This document shows, one piece after another, positions 37,192 through 48,560 of a stretch of 64,000 bases of DNA. Source of the DNA: Artemia franciscana (lineage: Eukaryota > Arthropoda > Branchiopoda > Anostraca > Artemiidae). The notes beneath the pieces were generated by a model. That model did not search any database and had not been told where the DNA came from. It saw only the letters and a list, made by a program, of their open reading frames with translations. The stretch's first letter is position 1. Each line of letters starts with the position of its first letter. Made by a program: the position numbers and the translations under genes. The DNA is taken from assembly GCF_032884065.1 (NCBI RefSeq), contig NC_088866.1, forward strand, positions 58,487,866-58,551,865, in the 5' to 3' direction.

Positions 37192-37314
37192 GCTTCTGCT
37201 CGTTTCTAAGCGATCGGAAATTATAATTACGGTACTTGTGTAAATATGCCACTCGCTCAAGTTTACGATATGTAAAACTCGAAAACAAACCAGTTTCTTT
37301 GTTAGTTTCTTCGT

Positions 37315-37640
37315 AATCAAACAGTTCGTGGTAATGAACTTTAGTAAGGAGCGACCCGACTCAATAATAATCAAAACTCTAAAAAATGGAATTTTGATAG
37401 CAATAGTTACATCAAAAGAATCACATTTTTACGCTGACGCTAAAGTACGTCTCGCTCTTTACGCTAAAATTCTTTATTGCTTTAGAAAGTAGAGTTGTGA
37501 GAAACAGTCAAACTTTAGCGTAAAGAGCGAGGCGTTGAGGAGAGGAAAACTCCTTTCATATACGGGATAATTTCTGTTCGTTTTAAGTTTTAATGTCGCT
37601 CATTACTTGCAGTTGAAGAACTTGTTTTTTTTATTAATTT
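37315..37640. mobile_element. Composite-family fragments: reversed 3' end then half foldback
   Basis: 37319-37430 is the - strand 3' end of a composite element (hairpin, GTAAGGAGCGACCCG, AATGGAATTTTGATA). It is fused at about 37435 to a + strand foldback fragment with CTTTACGCTAAAA, CTTTAGCGTAAAGAGCGAGG and a T-rich end at 37640. Confidence 0.75.
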
Positions 37641-38346
37641 TTTTTAGAAACGAATTTGGGCCATGCAAAGTGTGTTTGGTACAGTTATTCTACATATTAT
37701 GAAGAAAGAACTGTTTGTTTTTTTTACACTTCAAACTGTCCAAATACTTTCCCTCCCCCTCTTATGTTTAAATATATAGCCCAAATTAAGTATTTCCTAT
37801 GTATTCTGTCACCTGTCTTTGTTTTGTCTCACGCTAAGCTAACGAAACGAACGAAGAAACGAACGAATAAACCGGCTTGTTTTCAAGTTTTACACAGCGT
37901 AAAGTTAAGTGAGTGGCGTATAATACACAAGTACCAAAATTCCTATCCACAACAGAAAACAAACTCAAATAAAATTCTCAAGTTTGTAAAACCTTATTTT
38001 CCATAGGGGTTATTTACCGGGGAATATTATCCGCGGGGGGGGGGGTACTTTCTATGAACGGTGGGGGTATTTTTCAGAGGAGGGGGTTTCAGGGGGCTAT
38101 TGTACACGGAGGGGTATTTTCCTGGGGTGGATAAACGCTGGGGGGGTATTTTCCGTGGAATTTACTTTCCTCGGGGGGAAATTTTCCGCGAGGGTATTTT
38201 CTGCGGGGGAGTATTTTCTGGGAGGTATAAACGCCTAAAAACTTCAGTTACACTCATACCCTTTTTATACACTGTATAACGTCAATGCAATACAGTCTTG
38301 TTTTTTATGCTCTTTAAATGTATTTGAATGTGACACCACTGACATG

Positions 38347-38348
<2 letters not shown>

Positions 38349-38434
<86 letters not shown>
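38349..38434. repeat. (AT)n microsatellite
   Basis: Alternating A/T for about 85 bases. Confidence 0.95.
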
Positions 38435-38442
<8 letters not shown>

Positions 38443-40796
38443 TTTTAATAAGGGCTCCAAAGTAAACTCAGACGAAGGTTGCACGTCCTGGCCATGACCC
38501 ACCAAAAAATTGTCATGTCCCACTGGTTGGGGATGTGCCCCACGTTGGGAGTCACGGTTCTAAAGAATCTAGAAATCGGGGCTACATAGCGTCTTTTGCT
38601 TTAATCGGGTACGCCTGTTGCTTTCAGAGTACAACATAGAGAAATTATTGGAGTCTTGATCTAGAAAACGATCCATAAGAACACGCCCGAAATACAACTA
38701 TTTAGGAGCTAAAAGGCATTTGATCCATTTCCAATCCTCCTAAGATCCCTCTCCCTACTCCCCCAAAAATATATAGTTTACTTGGCCCAAAAAGTCGTCT
38801 CAAGAATTTTCAAGCTAATTCCACACTAAGGATAAAACATGCCCCCCCCCCTTTCCATTATAAAACTTGTGAGTAAACAACAGTTAACTTGCAGAATTTA
38901 CGGTCCATGTACCAAGTGTTGTGTGGGGGGAGAGGGGTAAAAATGGCACAGAAGGATGACTGGTTGTCCTCCAACAATTTTTGACTGTTAGAAAAAATTA
39001 AAACTTTAAATTTACCATCTTCAATGTTCATTTCTATTCCGCACATAATAGAGATAGGGTATTTTGATAACCTGGATTCACCCAGCATCTTTTGATTTAG
39101 CTCCTCCCTTTTCCCCAAGTCATATTTCAACGTCCACTAGCACCCTCAATATTCCCTGAAATATGCAACTGAATAACCTAAGCTGTTCCTTTGGTATTGT
39201 AGATACGCCTATTTTACAGCCTGGCAGTACAGAGTGCCTTTCGATTTTTCTCTCTACCTTACCGCACATAAATTTTAAGTCTCATGTTAGCTTAGAGTAT
39301 ATAACCGTAATTTCTATATGAGTTAAAGACTAAAAGTGTTCCTCCTCCCCAAGCACAGATTTAAACTTCTCTTACCCCACTCTTCCTCCTCCTTTTTCCA
39401 TCAGTAGGCCTACCTGAAAGTTTCAACTATACCGAACAAGCTGTTCCCAAGGTGTTGTAGAAATGCTATTTTGATGACCTGTATATACCTGATGTCTTTC
39501 AATTTACCTCTGCCCCTTCCTCATGTCAAAATTTATAGTCCGCGTGACCTTCCTCTTCAATACACCTTCAAAGTTAAGCTTAATCCCTTAATTAATTCCC
39601 AAAGTATTTTAAATCTTAAAAACATTAGGTACACGTAGCGTCTTCTAATTTACACGGATATGCATGTAGTATCCAGAAAATACTTTTGAAAAAAATTGAA
39701 AATTTAGCATTGTGATTTACCCGTAACAGCTGGTTCGAAATATAAATTATCAGGATAAGTAATCAAAGTTTGGATCCATTTCTGGGCCCCTTAAAACCCT
39801 CTTCTTAAGGAACTCTTAGATTTTTTTTGTCCCAAAGAACGAATTCTGAAAGTTTTGCGGAAATTTTCGAATACCAAGGATAAGACATGTCCCAATTTTC
39901 TATTACAAAACTTTTATATAAGAAGGACAACGTGCGGAATTTGTAGCTCTTGCCACAGGGACTGTGTGTGGGGGTGTGGTATGTTATCACAGAATGTATA
40001 TGTTTGACTCTGTTGAACAAAATGGCTTTAGCGCCAGTCACAATTTTCATATTATATAAATCATTGAAATTGACCTCAGGAAAAGTAATGGGTCCCAATA
40101 GTGAAGGTCAGGGACTAATACATCTTCTCAAGCGTACACGAAGCGTTTAATTCAGCTTAGAACCTGACATAAAAAAGGAGCTTGGACCTCCAGTTGAATT
40201 CTTTGTGCAACCGCGAACCATCTTGATCACAATATTGTTTTTCATATTTGGCTATCAACAAGATTCGACGTCGTGCACAAGCACTCTCAAGTCTATTAAC
40301 TTAGAACCTAAAACTCAGGCCTAAAAACATTACGCTACAATGGCGAGGCAGGTCAAGATAGATAAAATAGCTAGGAAAAGGTTTTTCAGCCAAAAAAGGC
40401 CGCCACGACAAGCAAAACTCAGAAAAATGATTCATAAATCAGAATCGACAGCAAAGTTGGGCTGTTTAGAAGGCAATAATTTTCTCGAAAGGAAGTACTC
40501 CTCAAGTTCACCCAGCAGTGCTGGCAGTGGTGGTTCTGGTTAGGCATGCTCGTGAAAGCTCCGCCCTGATGGTATTATAAGGCCAAACAAGCAGGACTTC
40601 TCTTATAGGGACAGGGGCGGAAGAAGCAGCTTATGACTGAGTGGAGACCATAAACCATCCCACGACACAAGAGTAGCACCAGTCTCTTACACCTAACCTA
40701 TCTTCGTCAGGGAATTAAAGCGTAAAAAAAGGGAAAAGAGTAAAAACCTGAGTAGCTTGGGAAAAACGACAACAGTATTTATAAGAGTTAACTTAC
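38435..40796. other. Unassigned intronic sequence with weak repeats
   Basis: Stretches near 38820-38945 and 39870-39985 share an order of blocks (AAGGATAA-ACATG, TATTACAAAACTT-like, a GGGACTGTG/GTGTTGTG G-rich end), suggesting an eroded ~1.05-kb duplication. The frame at 40340-40543 is a basic, low-complexity open stretch without support. Confidence 0.35.
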
Positions 40797-40947
40797 CAAA
40801 ATATGACTTTCCCTCGCATCGGCAAATAGCAAGGTATTGTGCCTTTCCTGTTTTAACATTCTGTAATGCCAGAAGAGCCCAGTCCTGTGGAGAGCGACAT
40901 GGCCGAATTTGCGAAACATTTTCACAAGTTTTTGCTAGAGTTTTCGC
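40797..40947 (-). CDS. Cysteine-rich secreted protein, exon 3 (of those seen)
   Basis: The - strand acceptor TATTCTTTTCCAG ends at 40948 and a consensus donor GTAAGT begins at 40796. Starting in phase 0, it reads AKTLAKTCENVSQIRPCRSP, then QDWALLALQNVKTGKAQYLA, then ICRCEGKSYF plus one base. It contains four cysteines (C-x8-C-x24-C-x-C). The C...C...DW-x-L...CxC order, followed in the next exon by PGIRVYGMMC, resembles the second domain of Argos/giant-lens, a secreted EGF-receptor-pathway antagonist of arthropods. The match is by architecture only, and a related but distinct secreted family is equally likely. Confidence 0.85.
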
Positions 40948-41049
40948 CTGGAAAAGAATAGTTTGATTAATTGTTCAAAACACAAGTATATTAAGGTAAA
41001 CTCGTAGTTACATCAATTTTTTTTTTTAGTTTTTGTTTAATACATTTTA

Positions 41050-42215
41050 AGGTCTTTGATCAAGCATATGTAAAGGGTTAGATTGTCCTACCAACAAGAA
41101 TGAATGGGACAGAGTGATTTCTAAATTTGATAATTGAGCAACTCTTAATTGCCCCATCTCGTCAGATGAGTGGTCTGACCACTATTCAGTTATATTTTCC
41201 AAAGTGAATTAGGCAGTGCACGCATTTTACTCGAAACTCTTGATTTGGTTATCCCACCTTCCTTGACAGAATTAGTGTTTATTATCTTAATAAATTGCCC
41301 GTCTTTGTTTTTCCACTTCCAGTTTCTTTTCCAAATGTGTATCTGTTGTTCTCTAGTTCCTGATAGCTTTTTTGAGGAACTAACACTTCCGTTCTTAAAC
41401 GAGGTAAGAATCCATTGGACTCTTCTTCTTACAGGCCAATCCCTCTTGCTTGTAATCTTAATAGAATCCTTGAATATATCCTACTTTCTTTCATCAATTT
41501 GAATGCTAATTCAGGGGAGAAACAGCTCAGTTTTCGGTCTGGCATAATTTGTCAGCGCGCTCACCGTGCTCTGGCCCGCCTTCATTAAGATGCTTCTGCT
41601 AAAGGTATAGTCTTTATATTTGTGCCCTTGATCATTCTAAGGGTTTCGATAGTATTGTAAACAGTCAGGCTCTTTATTCTCTTTACAGTCACGGCATTAA
41701 CAATTCACTTTTTTTCTTAAGTTTTGGTATAGTAAATCTTATCATCGAACTAAAACTTATGGCGCCCTTATTCTTTTATTGTCCCTGTTCGTTGGGGTTT
41801 ACGGCAGTTTCGAGTATTATCTCCAAGTATTTTTAAATTTTGTATTTCTAGTATTCTTGAGAATATTTATTCTATTTGTTTTGTTGGGTTAACTGATATT
41901 TCCTAAATTGCTTATGCTGATGATATTCTTCGAATTAGCCGGTCTAAACTCAGACTATCGCAGATGGCTCATAAAGTTTATTATTCTTTTACTAAAATCG
42001 GTCTTTCAATTAACGTTGGTAAATGTGAGTATCTTTTTTTCAATTTTCCATCCCCTACGAAAGTTCCAAGAAAAGGCTCTAAGAAATTTTCCATCCCTCA
42101 TGTAGATCCGATGCGGTGGTTGGGTACTAAATTTACCAAAAATTTTAAAGCATTTCGTGAGCGTGCCCTCCGGAAGGCTAGAACAAAGATCCAATTGGTT
42201 ACTCTAAAATTGTAA
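41050..42215 (+). mobile_element. Jockey/CR1-like LINE relic
   Basis: This is a broken non-LTR element with the endonuclease C-terminal SDEWSDHYSVIF near 41164-41200. An RT entry segment CQRAHRALARLH is near 41551-41587, a DHSKGFDSI-like catalytic region A near 41630-41655, and YADDIL near 41911-41930 in the middle of an ~100-codon open stretch. That stretch continues KIGLSINVGKCEYLFF and RWLGTKFTKNFKAFRERALR. Frameshifts and stops interrupt every domain. The family resembles the 11297-11629 fragment more than copies A and B. Confidence 0.75.
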
Positions 42216-42267
42216 CCAATCAAGGCAAATACACTTGTATTGCCATTGGTGCGATGTGAGTGGGTTA

Positions 42268-42318
42268 TAAATAAATGTTATTATTGTTAATATTACTATT
42301 ATTACTATTGTTATAATG
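42268..42318 (+). repeat. ATT/TTA-rich microsatellite
   Basis: Imperfect trinucleotide ATT/TTG repeats. Confidence 0.7.
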
Positions 42319-42424
42319 AATAGTCTGTTTGTTGAGGCTGGAACAATATACGACACCTGGTACCGTGGTACTTAACCTTGGTACTTGCTCCGTATTTCTA
42401 TTAAATTAAAAACAAGCTCTTTCA

Positions 42425-42560
42425 AATGATTGTTAGGAGCAACATTAGATCTTAAAAAGAACAGAAATTATTCCGTATGAGGGCGATCTCCTCCTCCCCA
42501 ACCCCTCGATCGTTACGCTAAAGTGTTAACGCTCTTTAAAAATACTTCTTATTTAAAATA
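42425..42560 (+). mobile_element. Eroded fragment of composite foldback
   Basis: It keeps GTTAGGAGCAACATTA, AAAGAACAGAAATTATTCCG and CGTTACGCTAAAGTG. It is highly diverged and lacks the right arm. Confidence 0.6.
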
Positions 42561-42849
42561 ATGGGCTTTGTGTTTGAGCAGTTGTTCCTATAGAATTGGG
42601 TTAAGACCTTTAGTGTAAAAAAGTGGTGGATTAGTAGTGGCGCCCGTCTGCTTTTACAATGGCCTATAGGTGCTACTCTTTTCTCCCCTTAATCAAGAAG
42701 TCGCTTTAATGACGATTTCCTCAGATGAAGACAGAGGTGCATATTACGTAGTAGGGTCTGCTTGTTACCTAAAAGGTGATGTTTAATTTTGTTCGTCATA
42801 TAATAGTTTCTTTGATTCTTAAAATAACTTCAGGGCCCGCCAGTGGGGA

Positions 42850-43350
42850 GCCTTCAAAACGCCGATGCCTAGCAAGCAATTACATTAGGCCTCATAGCAT
42901 TCACTTCCGACGGGGGCCCATAGCAACCAATTCCAATAGGGACCTAGCATCCAATTCCATTGGGATTCCTAACATTCAATTTCATTGGGCCCCAAAACTA
43001 ACCAACAGGGATCCCTAGTATCTAATTCCATCGTGGGCCCCTAGCAATCAATTTCATCGGGCTCCTGCCCTAATCACCGGGGGGCAGTATCTTGTTCCAT
43101 CGGGGTCACCCTAGCAACCAATTCCAACGGGGAGCCCTAGCATCTAACTTCACCGGGCTCCTAACCTAACGAAACTACTGGAGGGCAGCATCCAATTCCA
43201 TTGGGGTCCCCTAGCATTCAGTTTCATCGGCCCCTAACCTAATCATCGGGGCTCTAGCATTCAATTCAGCCTGGGGCCCTAGCAACCAACTCCAACGGAG
43301 GCCCTAGCATCCAATTAATTTGGGAATCCCCTGGCAACCAATTTCACCGA
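42850..43350 (+). repeat. CCTAGCA-CCAATTCCA minisatellite
   Basis: About 18 degenerate units of 24-30 bases combine CCCTAGCA(A/T)CCAATTCCA with (A/T)(C/T)GGGG. Unit length and sequence vary. Confidence 0.85.
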
Positions 43351-43559
43351 CCAGACGTTTTTCAGGACGTTTCAAGATTTCCTTGGTTGTTATGTAATAG
43401 GGGAATGTTTACTTATGTTAAAGATGACGCATTAACGCGTGAGTTGTTTCTTCAGGGGCCTGTGTGGAACCACCGCTTATAACTGAGGAGGACAAACACT
43501 GGCTGTTACGTAATGACGATGCACACGTGGGATGTTACATAATACCTTAAAAGATTTCA

Positions 43560-45150
43560 TTTTCGTTAATGGTGTTTTTTTCAAGGGAACATTCATTAAC
43601 AAAATATTTTTTCCCCATGATGACTCGAAAGGGATTCCCCCCTCAGTGGAATGGAGCGCTAACTGATTGCACGCTAGAAGAATATCTTGCTGGCACATAC
43701 TAGAATGATTAGATGAATTGCGTGTTCCCATATGGCTGCAATAATTGACACGCAGAGGGGGAAATCGATTACTGAAAATCGCTTACATTTGAAGTACACT
43801 TACTTGTTAAGTAATACTTTAGAGGATGTTATCAGATACCATAAGAGGCTTGTTCTTAGCACCGTTTTTATTAATCGTCTTTAACTCTATTGGAACTTGA
43901 ATGTGTATCAGAGATAAAATAAAAACGAGAGCATCATTATGGCTAGAATACGGTACACCTTCATATTTGATCAAAAGCCTTTCTTTTTCCTCTTTACTAC
44001 GCAGAATCTACCATAAATTTTAGAGGCAATCTTGAACGACCATACCAATTTACATAGACTAAAAGATGATTAAATTTAGTATACGATTACCTGTTGAAGT
44101 TTTATCCTGGATCAATAAACATAAAAGATACAAATATTTATTGTACTTACAAATTCTCTTAATAAAAAAAAATTAAAAGCATTATTAAAACAGAGAAAAA
44201 AGCAATTCAAACTCTAAAATGGAAAAAACAAAACGAGAAAAAACTTTATAAAGGATAAATATAAACAAAATAACCATGAATTAAAGAAAGGCAGGGATCA
44301 TGCCAGCCAATTCCAGAGGGGAGGATTATTATTAGAGGTAAAAACCTCATGAAATTTTTTTAGGGATTTTAATGAAAATGCCTTGCTTCTTTGAGCCAAG
44401 ACTAGCATCCCCTCGTTGACAATCGCACATTTGAATAATATTTTCTCTCCAAATTTCACAAAATCTCGGTAGAGGTAAATTTAAACCACACGAAGATATC
44501 TTTGAGGGCTTTTAATGAAAATATCTTGTTTGTTTACTGAACGTTAGATTTCATTCCCCTCAGTGAAAAATTCTGTTAACACATCTCAGCTTAACTTTAA
44601 GCTCTATAAAAGTTTAGTTCAAACAATTCACACAAACATGATGATATGCGGATGACCTGTGGCACCCCAATAATATTTTTTTATCATTCATATGGTAATT
44701 TTCGAAGAAAATTAATAAAATTATGCTTAAAGTTTTGTGTTTTTGCAAACCACCACCCAATATAATGCCATCCATAGCAATTCAAGAAACCATGGCAATA
44801 TATGACTGCCCCATGACATCCCTACTATACGTATTATTATTCCTAAAAAATTTTTTCAAAAATGTTCTTGCTAATATTATGATTTAAATTCAATAGTTCA
44901 TGTTTTACAAGAAGACCCTAACGTTATATTGACGTTATCCTGACGTTTGTCGAATTTATTAGCCAAGTAACATCCTTTGAAGCATTACTTAACAAACAGT
45001 TGTGCTTCAAATGTAAGCGATTTTCTGTAATCGATTTTACCTTCTGCTCGTCAATTATTGCAGCCATATGGCTGCAATAATATATACACGCAATTCATTT
45101 AATCATTCAAGTATGCACAAACAGGGGATTCCCCTAGCGTGAAATAGGTT
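43560..45150. repeat. Inverted-repeat pair with ~190-280-base arms
   Basis: 43560-43840 and 44960-45150 are inverted copies. Shared blocks include TACATTTGAAG with its partner CTTCAAATGTA, AATCGATTT/AAATCGATT, GCAGCCATATGG/CCATATGGCTGC, and GATTAGATGAATTGCGTGT with ACACGCAATTCATTTAATC. The 45.06-kb arm has an extra ATGGCTGCAATAATATATAC insertion. It may be the terminal repeats of a ~1.5-kb nonautonomous DNA element. Confidence 0.65.
44170..44570 (+). repeat. Left member of an inverted pair flanking the satellite block
   Basis: Reverse-complement relative of 49850-50165. Shared blocks are AGCAATTCAAACTC, CCAATTCCAGAG(G/A)GGA(T/G)G, a TTTAATGAAAATA(C/T)CT-like stretch and GTTAGATTTCA(T/C)TCCCC. 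Confidence 0.6.
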
Positions 45151-45189
45151 ATCATGTAGAATGTATTAGCCGAATCAAAATATTAGAAA

Positions 45190-48100
45190 CTTGCAAGAAT
45201 AAGGCAATACCGGAAAGGATTGTCATTATATCTCACAAGACTTTGAAAATGCAAGACAAGATTTTGCAATATTTAAATATGATTTGAAATATGATATTTA
45301 ATATGATTAAATATGATGCAATACTTTGATAATAGTATTTAAGACTTTGATAACATTTGACAAGATTTTGATAGTATAAGACAAGATTTGACAATCTTTA
45401 TAGTATAATACAAGAGCTTGGTAATGCTTGGCAAGATTTGAACATCCTGATAGCAACAGACACGATTTGCTCGTACTGTGTTATATTTAGTAATATTAGA
45501 CACGATTTAGATAACATCATGTTATATTTGACGGTATCAGATACGTTTTGATATTACCAGAAAAACATTTTTGTTAATCTTAGGTAGAATTTTCATAATA
45601 CCATGCATAATCTTGTTAAAAACTTGTAGGATTTTTGACAAAACTCTGCAAGGTCTCAATAATTTCATAGAGGATTCTCATTATACCATGTGGAATTTTG
45701 ATAATGTAGCACAAGATGTTTCATAATTTTAGGCATTATTTTGATAGTATCACAAAAGATTTTGGCTATGGTTGATAATATTTTGACATTACGTGATACG
45801 ATTTTGCTAGCATCATTCTAGATTTTTATCGTAACTTGCAAAATTTAGGTACTACTAGAAAGGATTGTCATAATTTCTCACAAGACTTTGAAAATGCAAG
45901 AAAATATTTTGTAACATTCAAGCATGATTTGGTAATATCAAGTAAGACTTTGATCATATTATGTAAGGTTTTGATACTTGACATGATTTTGATAGCACTA
46001 TGTTAAACTGTGTTAATTGGTATCAGGATTTTGATAGCACCATATTCTATTTTGGCAATGTCAGACGCGGTTTGATTGTAGCTGTAACTATCTCGTTAAT
46101 GTCATTTAAGATTTTGATAATACCATGCAAGATTTCGGTAATAATTTTCATTATATCCGTCAAGATTTTCATAATATTTTGCATAGTATCTGATAATGTC
46201 AGACAGGATGTTTATAGTAACACACATCATTTTGGTAGTTCCTGGCTAGATTTTGATAATCTTGATAATAGGAGATACAGTTTTTTTGCAGTAAGTTAAA
46301 TGTTGGTTATAGCCGACAAGATTTTGATGAAACCGTTCTAGATTTTGACAATATCAGACATGTTTTGATAGTACCAGAAACTATTTTATTAATATCAGGC
46401 AAGATTTTGATAATACCGTGTAAGATTTTTTAAATAACGTTCATGATTTTGGTAATACCACATCAGGTATTGATAATGCAGTAGAGTATTTTTGTATATC
46501 AGGTGAAATTTTGATAGTATAGTACAAGATGTTTGATAATTTCGAACTAGATTTTGATAATACCACACAAGAATCGGGTATTGCCTGATAATATGTTGAA
46601 AGTAAAAGACACGATTTTGCTAGAGCCATTCTAGATTTTGATAATAGCCTGCAAGATTTATGTAATGCCCGAAATGATTCTCTACAAGATAAGATTTTAT
46701 AGTATGTAACAAAATTTGGTAATATCATACAAGATTTTGGTAATAATTGGCGAGATTTCGGTAATCTTGATTATAGCAGACACGATTTCATATTACTACG
46801 TTAAATTTTGGTAATAGCAGACATGATTTTGATGACACCAGATTTTGACAACATCAGACACGTTTTGATGGCACCAGAAAATATTTTATTAATGCCAGGT
46901 AAGACTATGATAATACCATGCATGATTTTGTTAATAGCTTGCATGATTGTCGTAATGCCTCTTCAAGTTTTGATAATGCAATAGAGGATTCTTGTTATAT
47001 CAGGTGAGATTTTGATAGTATCGTGCGAGATGTTTTATACTATCAGACATGATTTTGATACTAACACACAAGATTTGGTGATACTTTGTGAGATTTTGAT
47101 AGTAAGAGAGGCGATTTTTCTATATCCATTCTAGATTCTGATAACTACTTGCAAGATTTAGGTAATAATCAAAATAATTCTCATAATATCTCACAAGACT
47201 TTGATAATGTAAGACTTGGCAATATTTAACATGATTTGGAAATATCATGCAAGCTTTTGATATTATCATGTAAGGTTTGACAATCTTTGACAACATTTTG
47301 ATAATCTTGATAATAGCAGATACGACTTTGATGGTACTTTGTTGAGTTTTGTCAACAGGTGACATGATTTTGATAGCATCATATTAGATTTTGGTAATAG
47401 GAGTCACATTTGGTTTGATAATAGCACACACGATTTCATATTACTACGTTAAATTTTGGTAATAGCAGACATAATTTTGATGACACCATTTTAGATTCTG
47501 ACAATATCAGACACGTTTTGATGCCACCAGAAAATATTTTATTAATGCCAGGTAAGACTATGATAATACCATGCATGATTTTGTTAATAGCTTGCATGAT
47601 TGTCGTAATGCCTCTTCAAGTTTTGATAATGCAATAGAGGATTCTTTTTATATCAGGGGAGATTTTGATAGTATCGTGCGAGATGTTTTATACTATCAGA
47701 CATGATTTTGATACTAACACACAAGATTTGGTTATACTTTGCGAGATTTTGATAGTAAGAGAGGCGATTTTGCTATATCCATTCTAGATTCTGATAATTA
47801 CTTGCAAGATTTAGGTAATAATCAAAATAATTCTCATAATATCTCACAAGACTTTGATAATGTAAGACTTGGCAATATTTAACATGATTTGGAAATATCA
47901 TGCAAGCTTTTGATATTATCATGTAAGGTTTGACAATCTTTGACAACATTTTGATAATCTTGATAATAGCAGACACGACTTTGATGGTACTTTGTTGAGT
48001 TTCGTCAACATGTAACATGATTTTGATAGCATCATATTAGATTTTGGTAATAGGAGTCACTTTTTGGTTTTTGATGATAAGATTTCGTTGAAAACTTGCG

Positions 48101-48230
48101 AAATTATGATAATACCATGTAAGATTTTGCTAATAAATTGCAGGATTCTGATAGTACCGTGTGTGGTTTTAATATTATCATAGAGGATTCTCATTATATC
48201 AATCGAGATCTTAATAATCAGAACTGTAGA
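45190..48230 (+). repeat. AAGATTTTGATAATA satellite with a 648-bp higher-order unit
   Basis: About 3 kb of degenerate ~30-base units built on CAAGATTTTGATAATA(C/T)CA. The last 1.3 kb is a higher-order duplication: CACGATTTCATATTACTACG starts at 46781 and again at 47429, and the 600-plus bases after each are nearly identical by eye. Another pair (GGAAAGGATTGTCAT near 45218 and 45852) suggests older multimers. Open frames on the - strand are by-products of the repeat. Confidence 0.9.
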
Positions 48231-48560
48231 ATCCGAAGGAGGGGGTTGCAGACGTAGTAGGACCGGAATTTGAATTTGAGTTGGAATTTGTGGGACCGAA
48301 ATTGGATTCAGTGGAACCGTGAAATCAGGGACAAAGGTTTTGAAACCAGAACTGACAGAATCAACATTGATGGAACTTGGGGTAGGAGTGGTTCTGATCG
48401 AGTTTGGAGCTGAATTGGGGGAATTAGAACCATGGAGTCGAGGACAGAAGTAGCGGAACTAGAACTGACGGAGCCAGATTCGCTGGAACCGGGTCTGGAA
48501 TCAGTTGAACTGGGATGAAAGCTAGCAGAATTAGAGATGGCACCTTTGTAACTGGGGGTC
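48231..48560 (+). repeat. GGAAC/GAACTGA-type minisatellite
   Basis: Degenerate units of about 21-27 bases on GAAC(T/C)(G/A)G(A/G)AT or TTGGAACTGA patterns. It joins the two larger satellites. Confidence 0.6.

Larger units (their letters stand above)
36136..38243. mobile_element. 2.1-kb foldback element with ~570-bp inverted arms
   Basis: The left arm (about 36136-36690) and right arm (about 37655-38243) are reverse complements in block order. The outer parts are irregular tandem TGGAAAATACCCCC-type units. Next come a GTACTTGTGTATTATACG block, a TTAGCGTGAGA block, AGTGACAGAATA, and the AACACACTTTGCATG and ATATATAGCCCAAATTA blocks. The flanks share TCAGTTAC at 36128-36135 and 38244-38251, a candidate 8-bp target duplication. 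Long inverted arms built of short tandem repeats recall Drosophila FB-type foldback elements. No transposase frame is present. The centre is filled by pieces of the other composite family. Confidence 0.75.
27003..40796 (-). other. Intron between exons 3 and 4 (13.8 kb)
   Basis: This is the largest intron of the gene. It holds a LINE 3' end, a full composite element, a minisatellite, the 2.1-kb foldback at 36136-38243 and an (AT)n tract. Confidence 0.6.

Noticed and set aside
40340-40543. Basic 67-codon frame
   Set aside because: No splice or family support; low-complexity Lys/Arg and Ser/Gly content and no homologous neighbour.
47120-48018. Paired ~81-codon - strand frames that look like homologous proteins
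   Set aside because: They are identical only because they lie in the 648-bp satellite duplication.
45190-48230. Regular repeats considered as a CRISPR-like array
   Set aside because: Units are degenerate with no unique spacers of fixed length, and the context is an animal-type intron.
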